From assembly GCF_900142765.1 (NCBI RefSeq), contig NZ_FRCB01000006.1:186001-250000 (forward strand): DNA of 64,000 nucleotides. The letters run 5' to 3'. Position 1 is the first letter of the stretch; every line of letters starts with the position of its first letter. A program made the position numbers and the translations under genes. The DNA comes from Roseovarius litoreus (GTDB taxonomy: Bacteria > Pseudomonadota > Alphaproteobacteria > Rhodobacterales > Rhodobacteraceae). Shown here in pieces: positions 46,573 to 55,792 of this stretch. A model generated the notes under the pieces. That model had not been told where the DNA came from, searched no databases, and saw nothing but the letters and a program-made list of their open reading frames with translations.

Positions 46573-47127
46573 TCAAAGGACGGTCACGACTGTTCCGATC
46601 GGCACTCGCTCGTAGAGATCCTGGACATGCTCGTTGAGCATCCGGATGCAGCCGTTCGACACAGATCGCCCGATGGACCGCGGCGCGTTGGTGCCGTGAA
46701 TGCGGAAATAGGTGTCGCGCCCGTTCTGGAACAGGTACAGCGCTCTTGCTCCAAGGGGATTTTCCGGTCCGCCGGGCTGGACATAATCATTCCCTTTGAA
46801 ACGTCCATATGCACTCGGATCGCGCTCGATCATCTCGTCGGTGGGGCGCCAGGTGGGCCATTTTTTCTTGACGTCTATGGTGGCGGTGCCGGTGAATTGG
46901 AGGCCGGCTTTGCCGACGCCGACGCCGTAGCGGATGGCCTCGTTGGGGGCGGTCACGAAGTAGAGGAAGTGCGCGCGCGGCAGGACGAGCAGTTGCCCGG
47001 GCGCGTATTGGCTCGAGATGCTCACCGTGGTGGGCTTGAATTTCTCTTCCAGTTCAAAGGCTTGAGCTGCGGCAGGCAGTGCGGTGGCGGCAAGGCCGGT
47101 CGCGATGAAATGACGACGGTTGAGCAT
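46573..47127 (-). CDS. L,D-transpeptidase (YkuD/ErfK family)
   Basis: A 184-residue exported enzyme. A twin-arginine-like signal (RRHFIATGLAATALPAAAQA) precedes the YkuD domain. The active site HGTNAPRSIG and SVSNGCIRM holds the catalytic Cys and conserved His. It forms 3-3 cross-links in peptidoglycan or attaches lipoproteins. Usual length for single-domain members. Its own terminator and start indicate a monocistronic gene. Confidence 0.92.
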   Translation of the reverse strand: MLNRRHFIATGLAATALPAAAQAFELEEKFKPTTVSISSQYAPGQLLVLPRAHFLYFVTAPNEAIRYGVGVGKAGLQFTGTATIDVKKKWPTWRPTDEMIERDPSAYGRFKGNDYVQPGGPENPLGARALYLFQNGRDTYFRIHGTNAPRSIGRSVSNGCIRMLNEHVQDLYERVPIGTVVTVL

Positions 47128-47219
47128 ATGAGGTCCCCTTCAAAACACACGCCGACGTATAGAATGCCACCCCGTGCCGAAAAAATCAAAACCCGGTGAA
47201 CGGTGCGAAAATCCGCGGC

Positions 47220-47252
47220 GGTATGGCATCGGTATCACGTCGGTATCACGTC
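47220..47252. repeat. Three 11-bp direct repeats (iterons) upstream of the BrnA-like gene
   Basis: GGTATGGCATC, GGTATCACGTC, GGTATCACGTC at 47220, 47231 and 47242, followed by a partial fourth (GGTGCAGC). One helical turn spacing places all copies on one DNA face. They lie 76 bases before the gene start, a likely operator. Confidence 0.6.
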
Positions 47253-47327
47253 GGTGCAGCGCGCGCTCCGGCAGGCGCCTGTTAACCCTTTGCCAGGCAT
47301 GTTCGCGAGGCAAGATGGAGAGAGCAC

Positions 47328-48023
47328 ATGGCCCGCATGACCAAGACCGAACGGATCGCCCGCGAAGGGCTGATGAAGAACCTCATACATCTCAACCGCG
47401 ACGGCTGGATCTCGTCGATGCTCGAAGACGTGATCCCCGACGCCTGGCACACGCTGGAGGCCGATCTGGATGTCGAGGAGAAAAAAGAGAAGGTGACGCT
47501 CTATCTGGATCGCTCGGTGCTGCGGGTCTTCAGGGCGATGGGCAACGGGTACCAGGCACGGATCAACCGGCTGCTGGCCACATGGGTGCAGATGAAGATC
47601 GCGCAGGAAATCAAGCTGGATGACTTTCTGGACAAGCGCGTGAGGGCGCCTGTGGCCGGCAAGGAGGGATCGGCCGAGGACGGCACATCAGCACCCGAGA
47701 GCACAGTGACCCCGGCAAAAGAAGGAAAACCCGTCAGCGGTGATGACGATGACGATGACGATGATGGCAGCCCGCTCATTTATCCCGAAATCGCAGTCGC
47801 CTTTGCGGAAATCCGCGCAGAGCGGCTGGCGCAGGAAGCGCGCGAGGCCGAGGAGCAGGAGCGCGAAAGAAACAGCATGAGCGTCTGGGAACGTGTCGGG
47901 CTGGAAGACGAGCGCCGCCGCAAGGCCGAACAGGATGCGCTGGAAGAGGGGTATCGCCGCCGCGCATTGGAGCGCGAGGCGCGCGACCTTGCGCGTGAAA
48001 AGGCGCGAGACACACGAGAGTAA
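47328..48023 (+). CDS. BrnA antitoxin-like protein with charged C-terminal extension
   Basis: A 231-residue protein. Residues about 52-92 (KVTLYLDRSVLRVFRAMGNG, then YQARINRLLATWV) match the BrnA/DUF4415 ribbon-helix-helix DNA-binding domain, which is normally about 80-100 residues in total. Here it continues with an Asp run (GDDDDDDDDGS), then about 80 residues of Glu/Arg-rich coiled coil (AERLAQEAREAEEQERERN onward). No BrnT toxin lies beside it, so it may be a stand-alone regulator. GGAGAG precedes the ATG. Confidence 0.7.
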   Translation: MARMTKTERIAREGLMKNLIHLNRDGWISSMLEDVIPDAWHTLEADLDVEEKKEKVTLYLDRSVLRVFRAMGNGYQARINRLLATWVQMKIAQEIKLDDFLDKRVRAPVAGKEGSAEDGTSAPESTVTPAKEGKPVSGDDDDDDDDGSPLIYPEIAVAFAEIRAERLAQEAREAEEQERERNSMSVWERVGLEDERRRKAEQDALEEGYRRRALEREARDLAREKARDTRE

Positions 48024-48075
48024 CGAAGTTCGTGTTTGACGCAGAGAGGCCACGATGCCGCCCCGAAAAGATAGA

Positions 48076-48098
48076 GGGGCGAGCCATTGGCCCGCCCC
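48076..48098 (-). terminator. Hairpin after the second cold-shock gene
   Basis: GGGGCGAGCC pairs with GGCCCGCCCC (one mismatch), three-base loop; the minus strand continues with TCTATCTTTT. Probably terminates the cold-shock transcript and meets the convergent BrnA-like transcript. Confidence 0.55.
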
Positions 48099-48141
48099 CG
48101 CAAAGTCTTGAACACGGTCCGGAAGGGACCGGAGCAGTCGC

Positions 48142-48348
48142 TTATGCGAGCTGCAGGTTGGTCGCGCTTTCGCGGCCGTCACGGCCTGCTTCGACGTCGT
48201 ATGTCACTTTCTGGTCGTCTGCGAGGCCGGTGAGGCCCGAACGCTCGACGGCGCTGATGTGAACGAAAACGTCCTTGCCACCTGTTTCAGGTGCGATAAA
48301 GCCGAAGCCTTTGGTTGAGTTGAACCACTTCACGGTGCCATTGGCCAT
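48142..48348 (-). CDS. Cold-shock protein CspA family, copy 2
   Basis: A 68-residue CspA-type protein; RNP1 KGFGFIA and RNP2 VFVHIS intact. A paralogue of the gene at 46164, same strand and 1.8 kb away, with the transpeptidase and BrnA-like genes between. Shares leader hairpin and AAGGAGACGACGG ribosome-binding region. Confidence 0.95.
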   Translation of the reverse strand: MANGTVKWFNSTKGFGFIAPETGGKDVFVHISAVERSGLTGLADDQKVTYDVEAGRDGRESATNLQLA

Positions 48349-49108
48349 CCGTCGTCTCCTTGGATTTGTGCTGCCCGCGGAACTGCGGCAACCCGGCGTC
48401 GTCGTCTGGATCGATTGACTGAGCGCCGTTTGAAGGGAGACAGTGGGTCGAAAAAGAATAACTTAGCAGGGGCGCATATGACAGGTGACGGCGATGATTG
48501 CAAGGAAAATCGGGGATTTCGCCCGGTAACCGGATCTTAAGGCATCTCTGGTTAGATGCCGCCATGTCGAGTCATTTCCCACCCCTGTTCCTTGGGGCCG
48601 TCCTTTTGTTCGTGAGATGGCTGGCGGCGCGGGCCGCCATGCCGATTGTCATGCCGGCAGGCGCATGGCGCATGGTGCGCCTTGCGGGGCGCGCTGAACG
48701 TGGTGTCGGGTTCAAGATGTCTTGTGGCATGGCGGGCTTGGCCCCGCGCGGGACGGCAGACGCGCAAGACTGGCGCGCGATCCGGGCAGGGATCATGCGG
48801 CGCTTGCGAAAATGGCGGCTGTCTTTGCCAGACGGCAAGGCGGGCAGGGTGCCGGGCCGATCCGCCGGGGTGATCGCAGCCTTGTCTTGTGTCGGGCTTG
48901 TCTTGCGTCACGGGCGGCGGCCCGAGGCTGCGCGGTGGCCCGAGACCATGTGGGCCGAGACGTTGCGCGCCCGAGGCGATGCGGGGTCATCTCGGGCAGC
49001 GGTCAGTGGGCAGAGGTCAGGCACGGGTAGGGATCGGTCTCACGCGGCGGTCCGGCGCGGGCGAAAGACCGATCCTTGTGTCAGCGACCCTTGTGCCGGC
49101 GACGCGGA
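48349..49108. other. 760-base region without a supported gene
   Basis: Besides the cold-shock leader, it holds a 7-base-pair hairpin GGCATCT/AGATGCC (48541-48560), a 10-base-pair stem GGATCGGTCT/AGACCGATCC (49031-49040 with 49066-49075) near the ettA 3' end, and a tandem 15-base repeat (49074-49103). The open frames here encode Arg/Ala-rich sequences with no recognisable fold and no conserved start. It is GC-rich with no sign of an RNA gene I can name. Confidence 0.5.
48370..48398 (-). promoter_or_regulatory. Conserved csp leader hairpin, copy 2
   Basis: CGCCGGGTTGCCGC and GCGGGCAG on the minus strand, separated by six bases, 21 bases before the start codon; same structure and position as copy 1. 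Confidence 0.6.
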
Positions 49109-50764
49109 TCAGCGCGCGAATTTCTTGTGCTTGATCCGCTTGGGTTCCAGCGCGTCGGGGCCGAGGCGGCGTTTCTTGTCTTCCTCGTAATCCTCGAAAT
49201 TGCCTTCGAACCATTCCACATGGGCCTCGCCTTCGAAGGCAAGGATATGGGTGCAGATCCGGTCGAGAAAGAAGCGGTCGTGGCTGATGACCACCGCGCA
49301 ACCGGCGAAATCCACAAGCGCGTCTTCGAGCGCGCGCAGGGTTTCCACATCGAGATCGTTGGTCGGTTCGTCGAGCAGAAGCACGTTGCCGCCGGATTTC
49401 AGCAGGCGCGCCATATGCACGCGGTTGCGTTCACCCCCCGACAGGAGCGAGACCTTTTTCTGCTGATCACCGCCCTTGAAGTTGAAAGCCGAGCAATAGG
49501 CGCGGGAATTCATCTGCGCATCGCCCAGCTGAATGATCTCGGCGCCGCCGGTGATCGCCTCCCAGACGTTGTCGCCATCCTTCAGGTCGTCGCGCGACTG
49601 GTCCACATAGCTGAGCGAGACGGTGTCGCCATATTCGACGGTGCCCTCATCAGGCGCCTCTTGTCCGGTGAGCACCTTGAAGAGCGTGGACTTGCCCGCG
49701 CCGTTGGGGCCGATCACGCCGACGATGCCGCCGGGCGGCAGCGAGAAGCTGAGATTTTCGATCAGCAGCTTGTCGCCCATGTGCTTTTTCAGGCCGTTCA
49801 CCTCGATCACCTTCTGACCCAGACGCGGACCGTTGGGGATGATGATCTGGGCGCGGCCGAGTTTTTCACGCTCGGATTGATTGGCCAGGTCGTTATAGGC
49901 GTTGATCCGGGCCTTGGATTTGGCCTGCCGTGCCTTCTGCCCCTGCCGCATCCACTCCAGTTCGCGTTCCAGGGTCTTCTGGCGGGACTTGTCCTCGCGG
50001 GATTCCTGTTCGAGGCGCTTGGCCTTCTGTTCGAGCCAGCTTGAGTAATTGCCCTCGTAGGGGATGCCCCGGCCGCGGTCCAGTTCGAGGATCCAGCCGG
50101 TGATGTCATCGAGGAAATAGCGGTCATGGGTGACGATCAGGATCGTGCCCTTGTAGTCGATGAGGTGCTGTTGCAGCCAGGCGATGGTTTCGGCGTCCAG
50201 ATGGTTGGTCGGCTCGTCCAGCAGCAGCATGTCGGGCGCTTCGAGCAGCAGTTTGCACAGGGCGACGCGGCGTTTTTCACCGCCCGACAGCGTGGTCACG
50301 TCGGCATCGTCCGGCGGGCAGCGCAGCGCCTCCATCGAGACATCGATCTGCGCGTCGAGATCCCAGAGGTTCTGGCTGTCGATCTCGTCCTGAAGGGCGG
50401 CCATTTCGTCGGCGGTCTCGTCCGAGTAGTTCATGGCGAGCTCGTTGAAGCGGTCCATCTTGGCCTTCTTTTCGGCGACACCGAGCATCACGTTTTCGCG
50501 CACGGTCAGCGCGGGGTCGAGTTCAGGCTCCTGCGGGAGGTAGCCGACCTTGGCGCCTTCGGCGGACCACGCCTCGCCGGAATAGTCGGTGTCGATGCCG
50601 GCCATGATCCGCATCAGGGTGGATTTGCCCGCGCCGTTCGCGCCAACCACGCCGATCTTCACGCCGGGCAGAAAGCTGAGATGGATGTTCTCGAAACATT
50701 TCTTGCCGCCGGGATACGTCTTGGAGACGCCCTGCATGTGATAGACATATTGATAGGCTGCCAT
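49109..50764 (-). CDS. ettA: Energy-dependent translational throttle protein EttA (ABC-F)
   Basis: A 551-residue ABC-F ATPase with two nucleotide-binding domains: Walker [11 protein letters not shown] and [10 protein letters not shown], signatures [12 protein letters not shown] and [12 protein letters not shown], Walker [12 protein letters not shown] and [11 protein letters not shown]. Between them lies the P-site tRNA interaction motif region rich in Arg/Lys/Glu (about 240-300). Length and the N-terminal [17 protein letters not shown] match EttA, which gates the ribosomal E-site by ATP/ADP ratio. Divergent from nadD. Confidence 0.93.
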   Translation of the reverse strand: MAAYQYVYHMQGVSKTYPGGKKCFENIHLSFLPGVKIGVVGANGAGKSTLMRIMAGIDTDYSGEAWSAEGAKVGYLPQEPELDPALTVRENVMLGVAEKKAKMDRFNELAMNYSDETADEMAALQDEIDSQNLWDLDAQIDVSMEALRCPPDDADVTTLSGGEKRRVALCKLLLEAPDMLLLDEPTNHLDAETIAWLQQHLIDYKGTILIVTHDRYFLDDITGWILELDRGRGIPYEGNYSSWLEQKAKRLEQESREDKSRQKTLERELEWMRQGQKARQAKSKARINAYNDLANQSEREKLGRAQIIIPNGPRLGQKVIEVNGLKKHMGDKLLIENLSFSLPPGGIVGVIGPNGAGKSTLFKVLTGQEAPDEGTVEYGDTVSLSYVDQSRDDLKDGDNVWEAITGGAEIIQLGDAQMNSRAYCSAFNFKGGDQQKKVSLLSGGERNRVHMARLLKSGGNVLLLDEPTNDLDVETLRALEDALVDFAGCAVVISHDRFFLDRICTHILAFEGEAHVEWFEGNFEDYEEDKKRRLGPDALEPKRIKHKKFAR

Positions 50765-50909
50765 GGGGACTGCTCCGGGATGGGTTGGAAGATGTGTTGG
50801 CCCCGTATCTAGTCAATCCGGGCGCCCGCCGCAATCGTCTGTGCGCGCGCGGCTGGGGTGGTCGGTTTTTCTTCTGGACACGGCAGGCGGGGCTGGCAAA
50901 AGGGGGGGC

Positions 50910-51518
50910 ATGAAGATTGATATGCCGATGACGCGTCCGGGGCAGGTGATCGGGCTGTTGGGCGGGTCGTTCGATCCGCCTCATGCCGGGCATGTGCATA
51001 TCAGCCGCGAGGCGCTCAAGCGGTTCGGGCTGGATCGGGTGTGGTGGGTGGTCAGCCCTGGCAACCCGCTCAAGGCGCATGGGCCGGCGCCGCTGGCGCG
51101 GCGGATGGCGGCGTGCCGGGCGATGCTGGATCATCCGCGCATCGCGGTGACGGATATCGAGGCGCAGCTGAACACGCGCTATACCGCGCAGACGCTGCGG
51201 CGGTTGCAGGCGCTGCGGCCCGGCGTGCGGTTCGTGTGGCTGATGGGGGCCGATAACCTGGCGCAGCTGGACAAGTGGCAGGACTGGCACGAGATCGTGG
51301 GACGGGTGCCGTTGGGGGTGTTGGCGCGGCCCGGGCAGCGCATTTCGGCGCGCATGTCCAAAGCGGCGCGGATCTATGACTTCGCACGGCTGCCGGGACG
51401 GGCAAGCCGGTGTCTGGGCCGACGTGAGGCGCCGGCGTGGTGCTTTGTGAACGTGCCGATGATGGCGCTGTCTTCGACGCGGCTGCGCAGCGGGGGCGCT
51501 TGGCCACGTGGTGACTGA
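50910..51518 (+). CDS. nadD: Nicotinate-nucleotide adenylyltransferase NadD
   Basis: A 202-residue nucleotidyltransferase. The T/HxGH motif lies in [20 protein letters not shown], and the ISxTxxR-type end is [10 protein letters not shown]. It converts nicotinate mononucleotide to the dinucleotide, the step before NadE. Start ATG 50910 after AGGGGGGG. A typical rsfS neighbour is absent. Confidence 0.92.
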   Translation: MKIDMPMTRPGQVIGLLGGSFDPPHAGHVHISREALKRFGLDRVWWVVSPGNPLKAHGPAPLARRMAACRAMLDHPRIAVTDIEAQLNTRYTAQTLRRLQALRPGVRFVWLMGADNLAQLDKWQDWHEIVGRVPLGVLARPGQRISARMSKAARIYDFARLPGRASRCLGRREAPAWCFVNVPMMALSSTRLRSGGAWPRGD

Positions 51519-51581
51519 AAATTGATGCCCGCGCCAAGAAATTCGATTGTCCAGATGCGTTCCGGGGCTTAGTTTCGCGCC

Positions 51582-53075
51582 ATGGGCACACAGCGTTTCT
51601 CGCGACGATTTTTCATTGGGGCCGCGCTGAGCGGGCTGGGAACGGCTGCATGCTCGCAGGCGCCCGCGACATCGCTGCGCCCCGTGGCGCGGCCCACAGG
51701 GGCCGGGCAAAGGGTTGCGCCGGGCGCCGAGGCGCTGATCGATGCGGCCAACCTGGGCGGGCGGGTCACCTTCAGCGTGATGGATGTGAAAAGCGGGCTT
51801 ATCCTCGAGGGGCGGGGCGGCCATGAGGGGCAGCCGCCGGCCAGCGTCACGAAGGCCATCACGGCGATCTATGCGCTGCAGACCTTGGGCGGCGATTTCC
51901 GCTTCAGCACGAGGCTGCTGGCGACGGGGCCGATCGAGAATGGTGTGCTGAAGGGCGATCTCATTCTGGCGGGGGGCGGAGATCCCACGCTGGACACGGA
52001 TTCCCTGGCGGCGATGGCGGCGGAGTTGAAACGCAAGGGCGTGCGCGAGGTGCGCGGTGCGTTCCGGGTCTGGGGTGGCGCGCTGCCGTTCGAGCGGGTG
52101 ATCGACCCGACCCAACCCGAGCATGTGGGCTATAACCCGTCGGTGTCTGGCCTGAGCCTGAATTTCAACCGCGTGCATTTCGAGTGGAAACGCGGCAGCA
52201 ACGGTTACAGCGTGACGATGGACGCGCGCTCGAACGCGCACCGCCCGGCGGTGACCATCGCCCGCATGGCGATCGCGCGGCGCGAGGGGCCGGTCTATAC
52301 CTATCGCGATGGCGGCGATCACGACGCATGGACGGTGGCGAGCGGCGCGCTGGGCAATGGCGGCGCGCGGTGGCTGCCGGTACGCAAGCCCGAAGCCTAT
52401 GCCGGCGAGGTCTTCGCCAGCTTCGCGCGCTCGCACGGGATCGTCCTGAAGCCGGGCGGCGCCGTGACGCGCGCCCAGCAAGGCGAGGCGCTGGTGGTGC
52501 ATCGCAGTGCGCCGCTGACCGAAGTGCTGCGCGACATGCTGAAATATTCCAACAACCTGACGGCAGAGCTGGTCGGTATGGCGGCTACGGCAAAGCGCGT
52601 CGGGAGCGCGCAGTCGCTGTCGGCCTCGGCGCGGGAAATGAGCCGTTGGGCGCGCAGCGATCTGGGCATGGAGGGTGCCGCGCTGGTGGATCATTCCGGT
52701 CTTGGCGAGCGGTCACGGCTGTCGGCGGAGGCCATGGCGCGCGCGCTGGTGCGGGTGCGCGGCGATGGGCAGTTGAACCCGATCCTCAAGGATTTTCCGC
52801 TGCGCGATGGCAATGGCCGGGTGGATCCCCGCCATCCGATCAAGGTGGTGGCCAAGACCGGCACGCTTTATTTCGTGAGCACGCTGGCAGGCTATGTCAC
52901 CGCGCCGGACGGCACCGAGATGGCATTCGCCATTTTTTCCGCCAATACCGCACAGCGCGCCCGCATCGACCGGGGCGCGGCCGGGAGGCCGCCGGGCTCT
53001 GCCAGCTGGAATGCAAGGTCGAAGACATTGCAGCAAAAGCTGATCGAGCGCTGGTGCGAGGTCTACGGCAGCTAA
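51582..53075 (+). CDS. dacB: D-alanyl-D-alanine carboxypeptidase/endopeptidase (DacB, PBP4 type)
   Basis: A 497-residue class C penicillin-binding protein. A twin-arginine-like signal (FSRRFFIGAALSGLGTAAC) leads to the S13 peptidase domain with SVTK (active Ser, about residue 90), YSNN (SxN) and KTGT. An insert domain between the first two motifs fits PBP4. It trims cross-linked peptidoglycan. The stop is directly followed by a hairpin containing repeat B. Confidence 0.92.
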   Translation: MGTQRFSRRFFIGAALSGLGTAACSQAPATSLRPVARPTGAGQRVAPGAEALIDAANLGGRVTFSVMDVKSGLILEGRGGHEGQPPASVTKAITAIYALQTLGGDFRFSTRLLATGPIENGVLKGDLILAGGGDPTLDTDSLAAMAAELKRKGVREVRGAFRVWGGALPFERVIDPTQPEHVGYNPSVSGLSLNFNRVHFEWKRGSNGYSVTMDARSNAHRPAVTIARMAIARREGPVYTYRDGGDHDAWTVASGALGNGGARWLPVRKPEAYAGEVFASFARSHGIVLKPGGAVTRAQQGEALVVHRSAPLTEVLRDMLKYSNNLTAELVGMAATAKRVGSAQSLSASAREMSRWARSDLGMEGAALVDHSGLGERSRLSAEAMARALVRVRGDGQLNPILKDFPLRDGNGRVDPRHPIKVVAKTGTLYFVSTLAGYVTAPDGTEMAFAIFSANTAQRARIDRGAAGRPPGSASWNARSKTLQQKLIERWCEVYGS

Positions 53076-53078
53076 ACC

Positions 53079-53117
53079 GTTCCGCCTTTTGCTGATGCCT
53101 CAGATCAAAGGCGGAAC
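53079..53117. terminator. Hairpin between dacB and glpR
   Basis: Perfect 11-base-pair stem GTTCCGCCTTT/AAAGGCGGAAC (53079-53089 with 53107-53117) with 17-base loop; it lies between convergent genes and probably acts in both directions. Its right half belongs to repeat B. Confidence 0.6.
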
Positions 53118-53126
53118 GCTTCAGTC
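53091..53126. repeat. Dispersed 36-bp intergenic repeat, copy B
   Basis: 33 of 36 bases match copy A at 25783-25818 in the same orientation. Here the first half forms the hairpin loop and right arm. It lies just downstream of the glpR stop. Confidence 0.75.
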
Positions 53127-53128
53127 CA

Positions 53129-53890
53129 TCAGGCCGCAACGGTCACGGCTGTATCCCAGGCGGCACAGTTTTCCGAGAGGCTGCCGGGCAGGGTGCGATC
53201 CGTGAACACGTGGTCGATGTCGCGCAGCGAGCCGATCCGCACCGGCGCGCTGCGTTTGAATTTCGAGTGATCGGCCACCAGAAACACCTCGCGGGAGCGT
53301 TTGAGGAGCGTCTGTCCGACGACGACCTCCTGAATGTCGAAATCCAGCAGGTCGCCATCTTCGTCGATGGCCGAGCAGCCCAATATCGCGTAGTCGAATT
53401 TGAAATTCTCGATGGTGCGGGCGGTCAGGGTTCCCACCAGCCCGTTATCGGCGCGGCGCAAGGTGCCGCCGGCCACCACGATTTCGCAGCTTTTGTTGGC
53501 CAGCAGGGTATTGGCCACGTTCATGTTGTTGGTGACCACCATCAGGTTGTCATGATCGAGAAGCTCGCGGGCCACGGCCTCGGTCGTGGTGCCGATATCC
53601 AGAAAGACCGATGCGCTGGCGGGGATCGCTGCGGCGCAGGCACGGCCGATGGCCTGCTTGGCGTCTTCGTTCAGGCGGCGGCGTTCCTCGTAGATGATGT
53701 TTGTCACGCCCGAGGGCAGGATCGCGCCGCCATGCACCCGTTCGAGTTTGCCGGCATTTGCCAGTTCGGTCAGGTCACGGCGGATCGTCTGGACGGTGAC
53801 ATCGAAGCGTTCGGCCAGATCCTCGACCATGACCTTGCCCTCGAGTCGAGCGATTTCGAGGATGTCGGGATGGCGGAAGGATTGGGACAC
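53129..53890 (-). CDS. glpR: DeoR family regulator GlpR
   Basis: A 253-residue DeoR-family repressor: N-terminal helix-turn-helix (VEDLAERFDVTVQTIRRDL) and C-terminal sugar-phosphate sensor domain with FLDIGTTTEAVAREL, DYAILGCSAID and VADHSKF. Divergent from the glycerol operon starting with glpD, so it should repress it and be released by glycerol-3-phosphate. TTCG-rich operators lie between. Confidence 0.9.
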   Translation of the reverse strand: MSQSFRHPDILEIARLEGKVMVEDLAERFDVTVQTIRRDLTELANAGKLERVHGGAILPSGVTNIIYEERRRLNEDAKQAIGRACAAAIPASASVFLDIGTTTEAVARELLDHDNLMVVTNNMNVANTLLANKSCEIVVAGGTLRRADNGLVGTLTARTIENFKFDYAILGCSAIDEDGDLLDFDIQEVVVGQTLLKRSREVFLVADHSKFKRSAPVRIGSLRDIDHVFTDRTLPGSLSENCAAWDTAVTVAA

Positions 53891-53921
53891 GTCGGCGCGG
53901 CTCCTGCTGTGTTGTTCGATT

Positions 53922-53932
53922 ATGTTCGTTTT
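53922..53932. promoter_or_regulatory. Candidate GlpR half-site 1 (ATGTTCGTTTT)
   Basis: ATGTTCGTTTT in the glpR/glpD interval, next to further TTCG elements (GTTCGAT at 53914 and two more around 53960). Resembles DeoR-family TTCG-type sites. Its reverse complement occurs at 54063. Confidence 0.5.
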
Positions 53933-54062
53933 GGGCGGGCGTTCAAGTCTGGCGTTCGATTCGTTTCGTTATGGATGCGATTTTCTGGTTTTCAAGGTTT
54001 CTGCAGGTGCGAAATGGCGGAGAAAACCATTCAATAACAAGGTGAAATTGCAAAGCGAAAAT

Positions 54063-54072
54063 AAACGAACAT
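54063..54072. promoter_or_regulatory. Candidate GlpR half-site 2 (AAACGAACAT)
   Basis: Exact reverse complement of the first ten bases of half-site 1, 131 bases away and 72 bases before glpD. Two inverted sites on either side of the interval fit control of both transcripts or looping. Confidence 0.5.
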
Positions 54073-54144
54073 TCGTCATTGACTTGATCGTGGCTTCCGT
54101 GTTTCGTTTGCGCTCACATCCGGCCATGAGAGGGGGAGGCTCAG

Positions 54145-55776
54145 GTGCCATCAGCCAAGGGCGATGAAAGTATCGATCTGTTCGTGATCGGAGGCGGCAT
54201 CAATGGCTGCGGGATCGCGCGCGATGCGGCGGGCCGTGGGCTGAGTGTCGAGCTTGCCGAGATGAATGATCTGGCCTCGGCCACCTCTTCGGCATCCACC
54301 AAGCTGTTTCATGGCGGGCTGCGGTATCTTGAGTATTTCGAGATACGGCTGGTGCGAGAGGCGCTGATCGAGCGCGAAACGCTTCTGAGGGCGATGCCGC
54401 ATATCAGCTGGCCGATGCGCTTCGTGCTGCCTTATCATCGCGACATGCGGTTCGAGGGCGAGACACCGACATCGCGGTTGCTGAACTTGGTCATGCCGTG
54501 GATGAAGGGGCGCAGACCCGCCTGGCTGATCCGGCTGGGGCTGTTTCTTTACGATCATCTGGGGGGGCGCGAGATCCTGCCGGGCACGCGCAGCGTCGAT
54601 CTGGCGAGCGATCCGGCGGGGCGGCCCTTGAAAGACAAGTTCACCCGGGCGTTCGAATATTCCGATTGCTGGATCGAGGACAGCCGGCTGGTGATCCTGA
54701 ACGCGCGCGACGCTGAGGCCCGCGGTGCGGTGATCCGGACCCGGACGCGGGTTGTCTCGGCGCAGCGCGGCGAGGACGGGCTGTGGCTGATCCGGACGGA
54801 AGACACCGAGACGGGCGAGACGCGCGAGACGCGGGCAAGGGCGCTGGTCAATGCGGGGGGGCCGTGGGTCAAGGACGTGATCCAGAATACCCTGCGCCAG
54901 AATTCTTCCGAAGGTGTGCGGCTGGTGCGCGGCAGCCATATCGTGACGCGCAAGCTGTATGATCACGACAAATGCTATTTCTTTCAGGGCGCGGATGGGC
55001 GGATCATCTTTGCGATCCCCTATGAGACGGATTTCACGTTGATCGGCACCACGGATGCCGAGCACGAGGATGTGTCCGCGACGCCGGAATGCACCCCGGA
55101 AGAGGCCGAGTACCTGTGTCGCTTCGCGTCGGAGTATTTCCGCACGCCGGTCAGCCGGGAGGATATCGTCTGGACCTATTCGGGCGTGCGGCCGCTTTAT
55201 GACGACGGCGCCAAATCGGCCACGGCGGCGACGCGGGATTATGTCCTGACGCTGGATGACATGGGCGGGGCGCCGCTGTTGAATGTCTTCGGCGGCAAGA
55301 TCACGACCTATCGCAAGCTGGCGGAGGCGGCGATGGCCCGGATCGCGCCGTTCTTCGAGGGTGCCGAGCGCGAGTGGACGGCGGGCGTGGCTTTGCCGGG
55401 AGGGGATTTCGCCGTTGACGGGGCGGAGCAGTTGACCGCCGATCTGCGCCGGGCGTATCCGTTTCTGGATGCATTCTGGGCAAGGCGGTTGATCCGGGCC
55501 TACGGGACCGAGGCGGCGGTGATGCTGGGTGACGCGAAAACCCCCGAAGATCTGGGGCCGGATTTCGGCGCGACGCTGACTGGGCGGGAAGTGGCGTGGA
55601 TGATGCGTCATGAATTTGCGCGCAGCGCCGAGGATGTGGTCTGGCGGCGCACGCGGCTTGGGCTGAGATTGAGTGCCGACCAGATCGCCGCGCTGGAGGC
55701 GTGGATGGTCGAGGCGGCAACGCAAGACGATGCCACGACACCGCCGGCCAAGAGTTCGGCGGCGCTTAGGGCATGA
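54145..55776 (+). CDS. glpD: Glycerol-3-phosphate dehydrogenase GlpD
   Basis: A 543-residue FAD enzyme oxidising glycerol-3-phosphate to dihydroxyacetone phosphate at the membrane. N-terminal FAD loop VIGGGINGCGIARDAAGRG, substrate segment SSASTKLFHGGLRYLEYFE and C-terminal GGKITTYRKLAEAA are typical. Start is GTG at 54145 after AGGGGGAGG. First gene of the eight-gene glycerol operon. Confidence 0.94.
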   Translation: MPSAKGDESIDLFVIGGGINGCGIARDAAGRGLSVELAEMNDLASATSSASTKLFHGGLRYLEYFEIRLVREALIERETLLRAMPHISWPMRFVLPYHRDMRFEGETPTSRLLNLVMPWMKGRRPAWLIRLGLFLYDHLGGREILPGTRSVDLASDPAGRPLKDKFTRAFEYSDCWIEDSRLVILNARDAEARGAVIRTRTRVVSAQRGEDGLWLIRTEDTETGETRETRARALVNAGGPWVKDVIQNTLRQNSSEGVRLVRGSHIVTRKLYDHDKCYFFQGADGRIIFAIPYETDFTLIGTTDAEHEDVSATPECTPEEAEYLCRFASEYFRTPVSREDIVWTYSGVRPLYDDGAKSATAATRDYVLTLDDMGGAPLLNVFGGKITTYRKLAEAAMARIAPFFEGAEREWTAGVALPGGDFAVDGAEQLTADLRRAYPFLDAFWARRLIRAYGTEAAVMLGDAKTPEDLGPDFGATLTGREVAWMMRHEFARSAEDVVWRRTRLGLRLSADQIAALEAWMVEAATQDDATTPPAKSSAALRA

Positions 55777-55792
55777 GGGAGGGACGACGCGG

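Noticed and set aside
47328..48023. A BrnTA toxin-antitoxin system
   Set aside because: Only the BrnA-like half is present; neither flank encodes a BrnT-type toxin.
48498..49190. A 230-codon frame in the csp-ettA gap
   Set aside because: Arg/Ala/Gly-rich without conserved motif or convincing ribosome-binding site, and it runs into the ettA 3' end. Described as a gene-free interval.
50523..52694. A 723-codon frame on the minus strand across ettA, nadD and dacB
   Set aside because: It is antisense to three well-supported genes, is Arg/His/Pro-rich, and has no recognisable domain; high GC content makes such shadow frames long.
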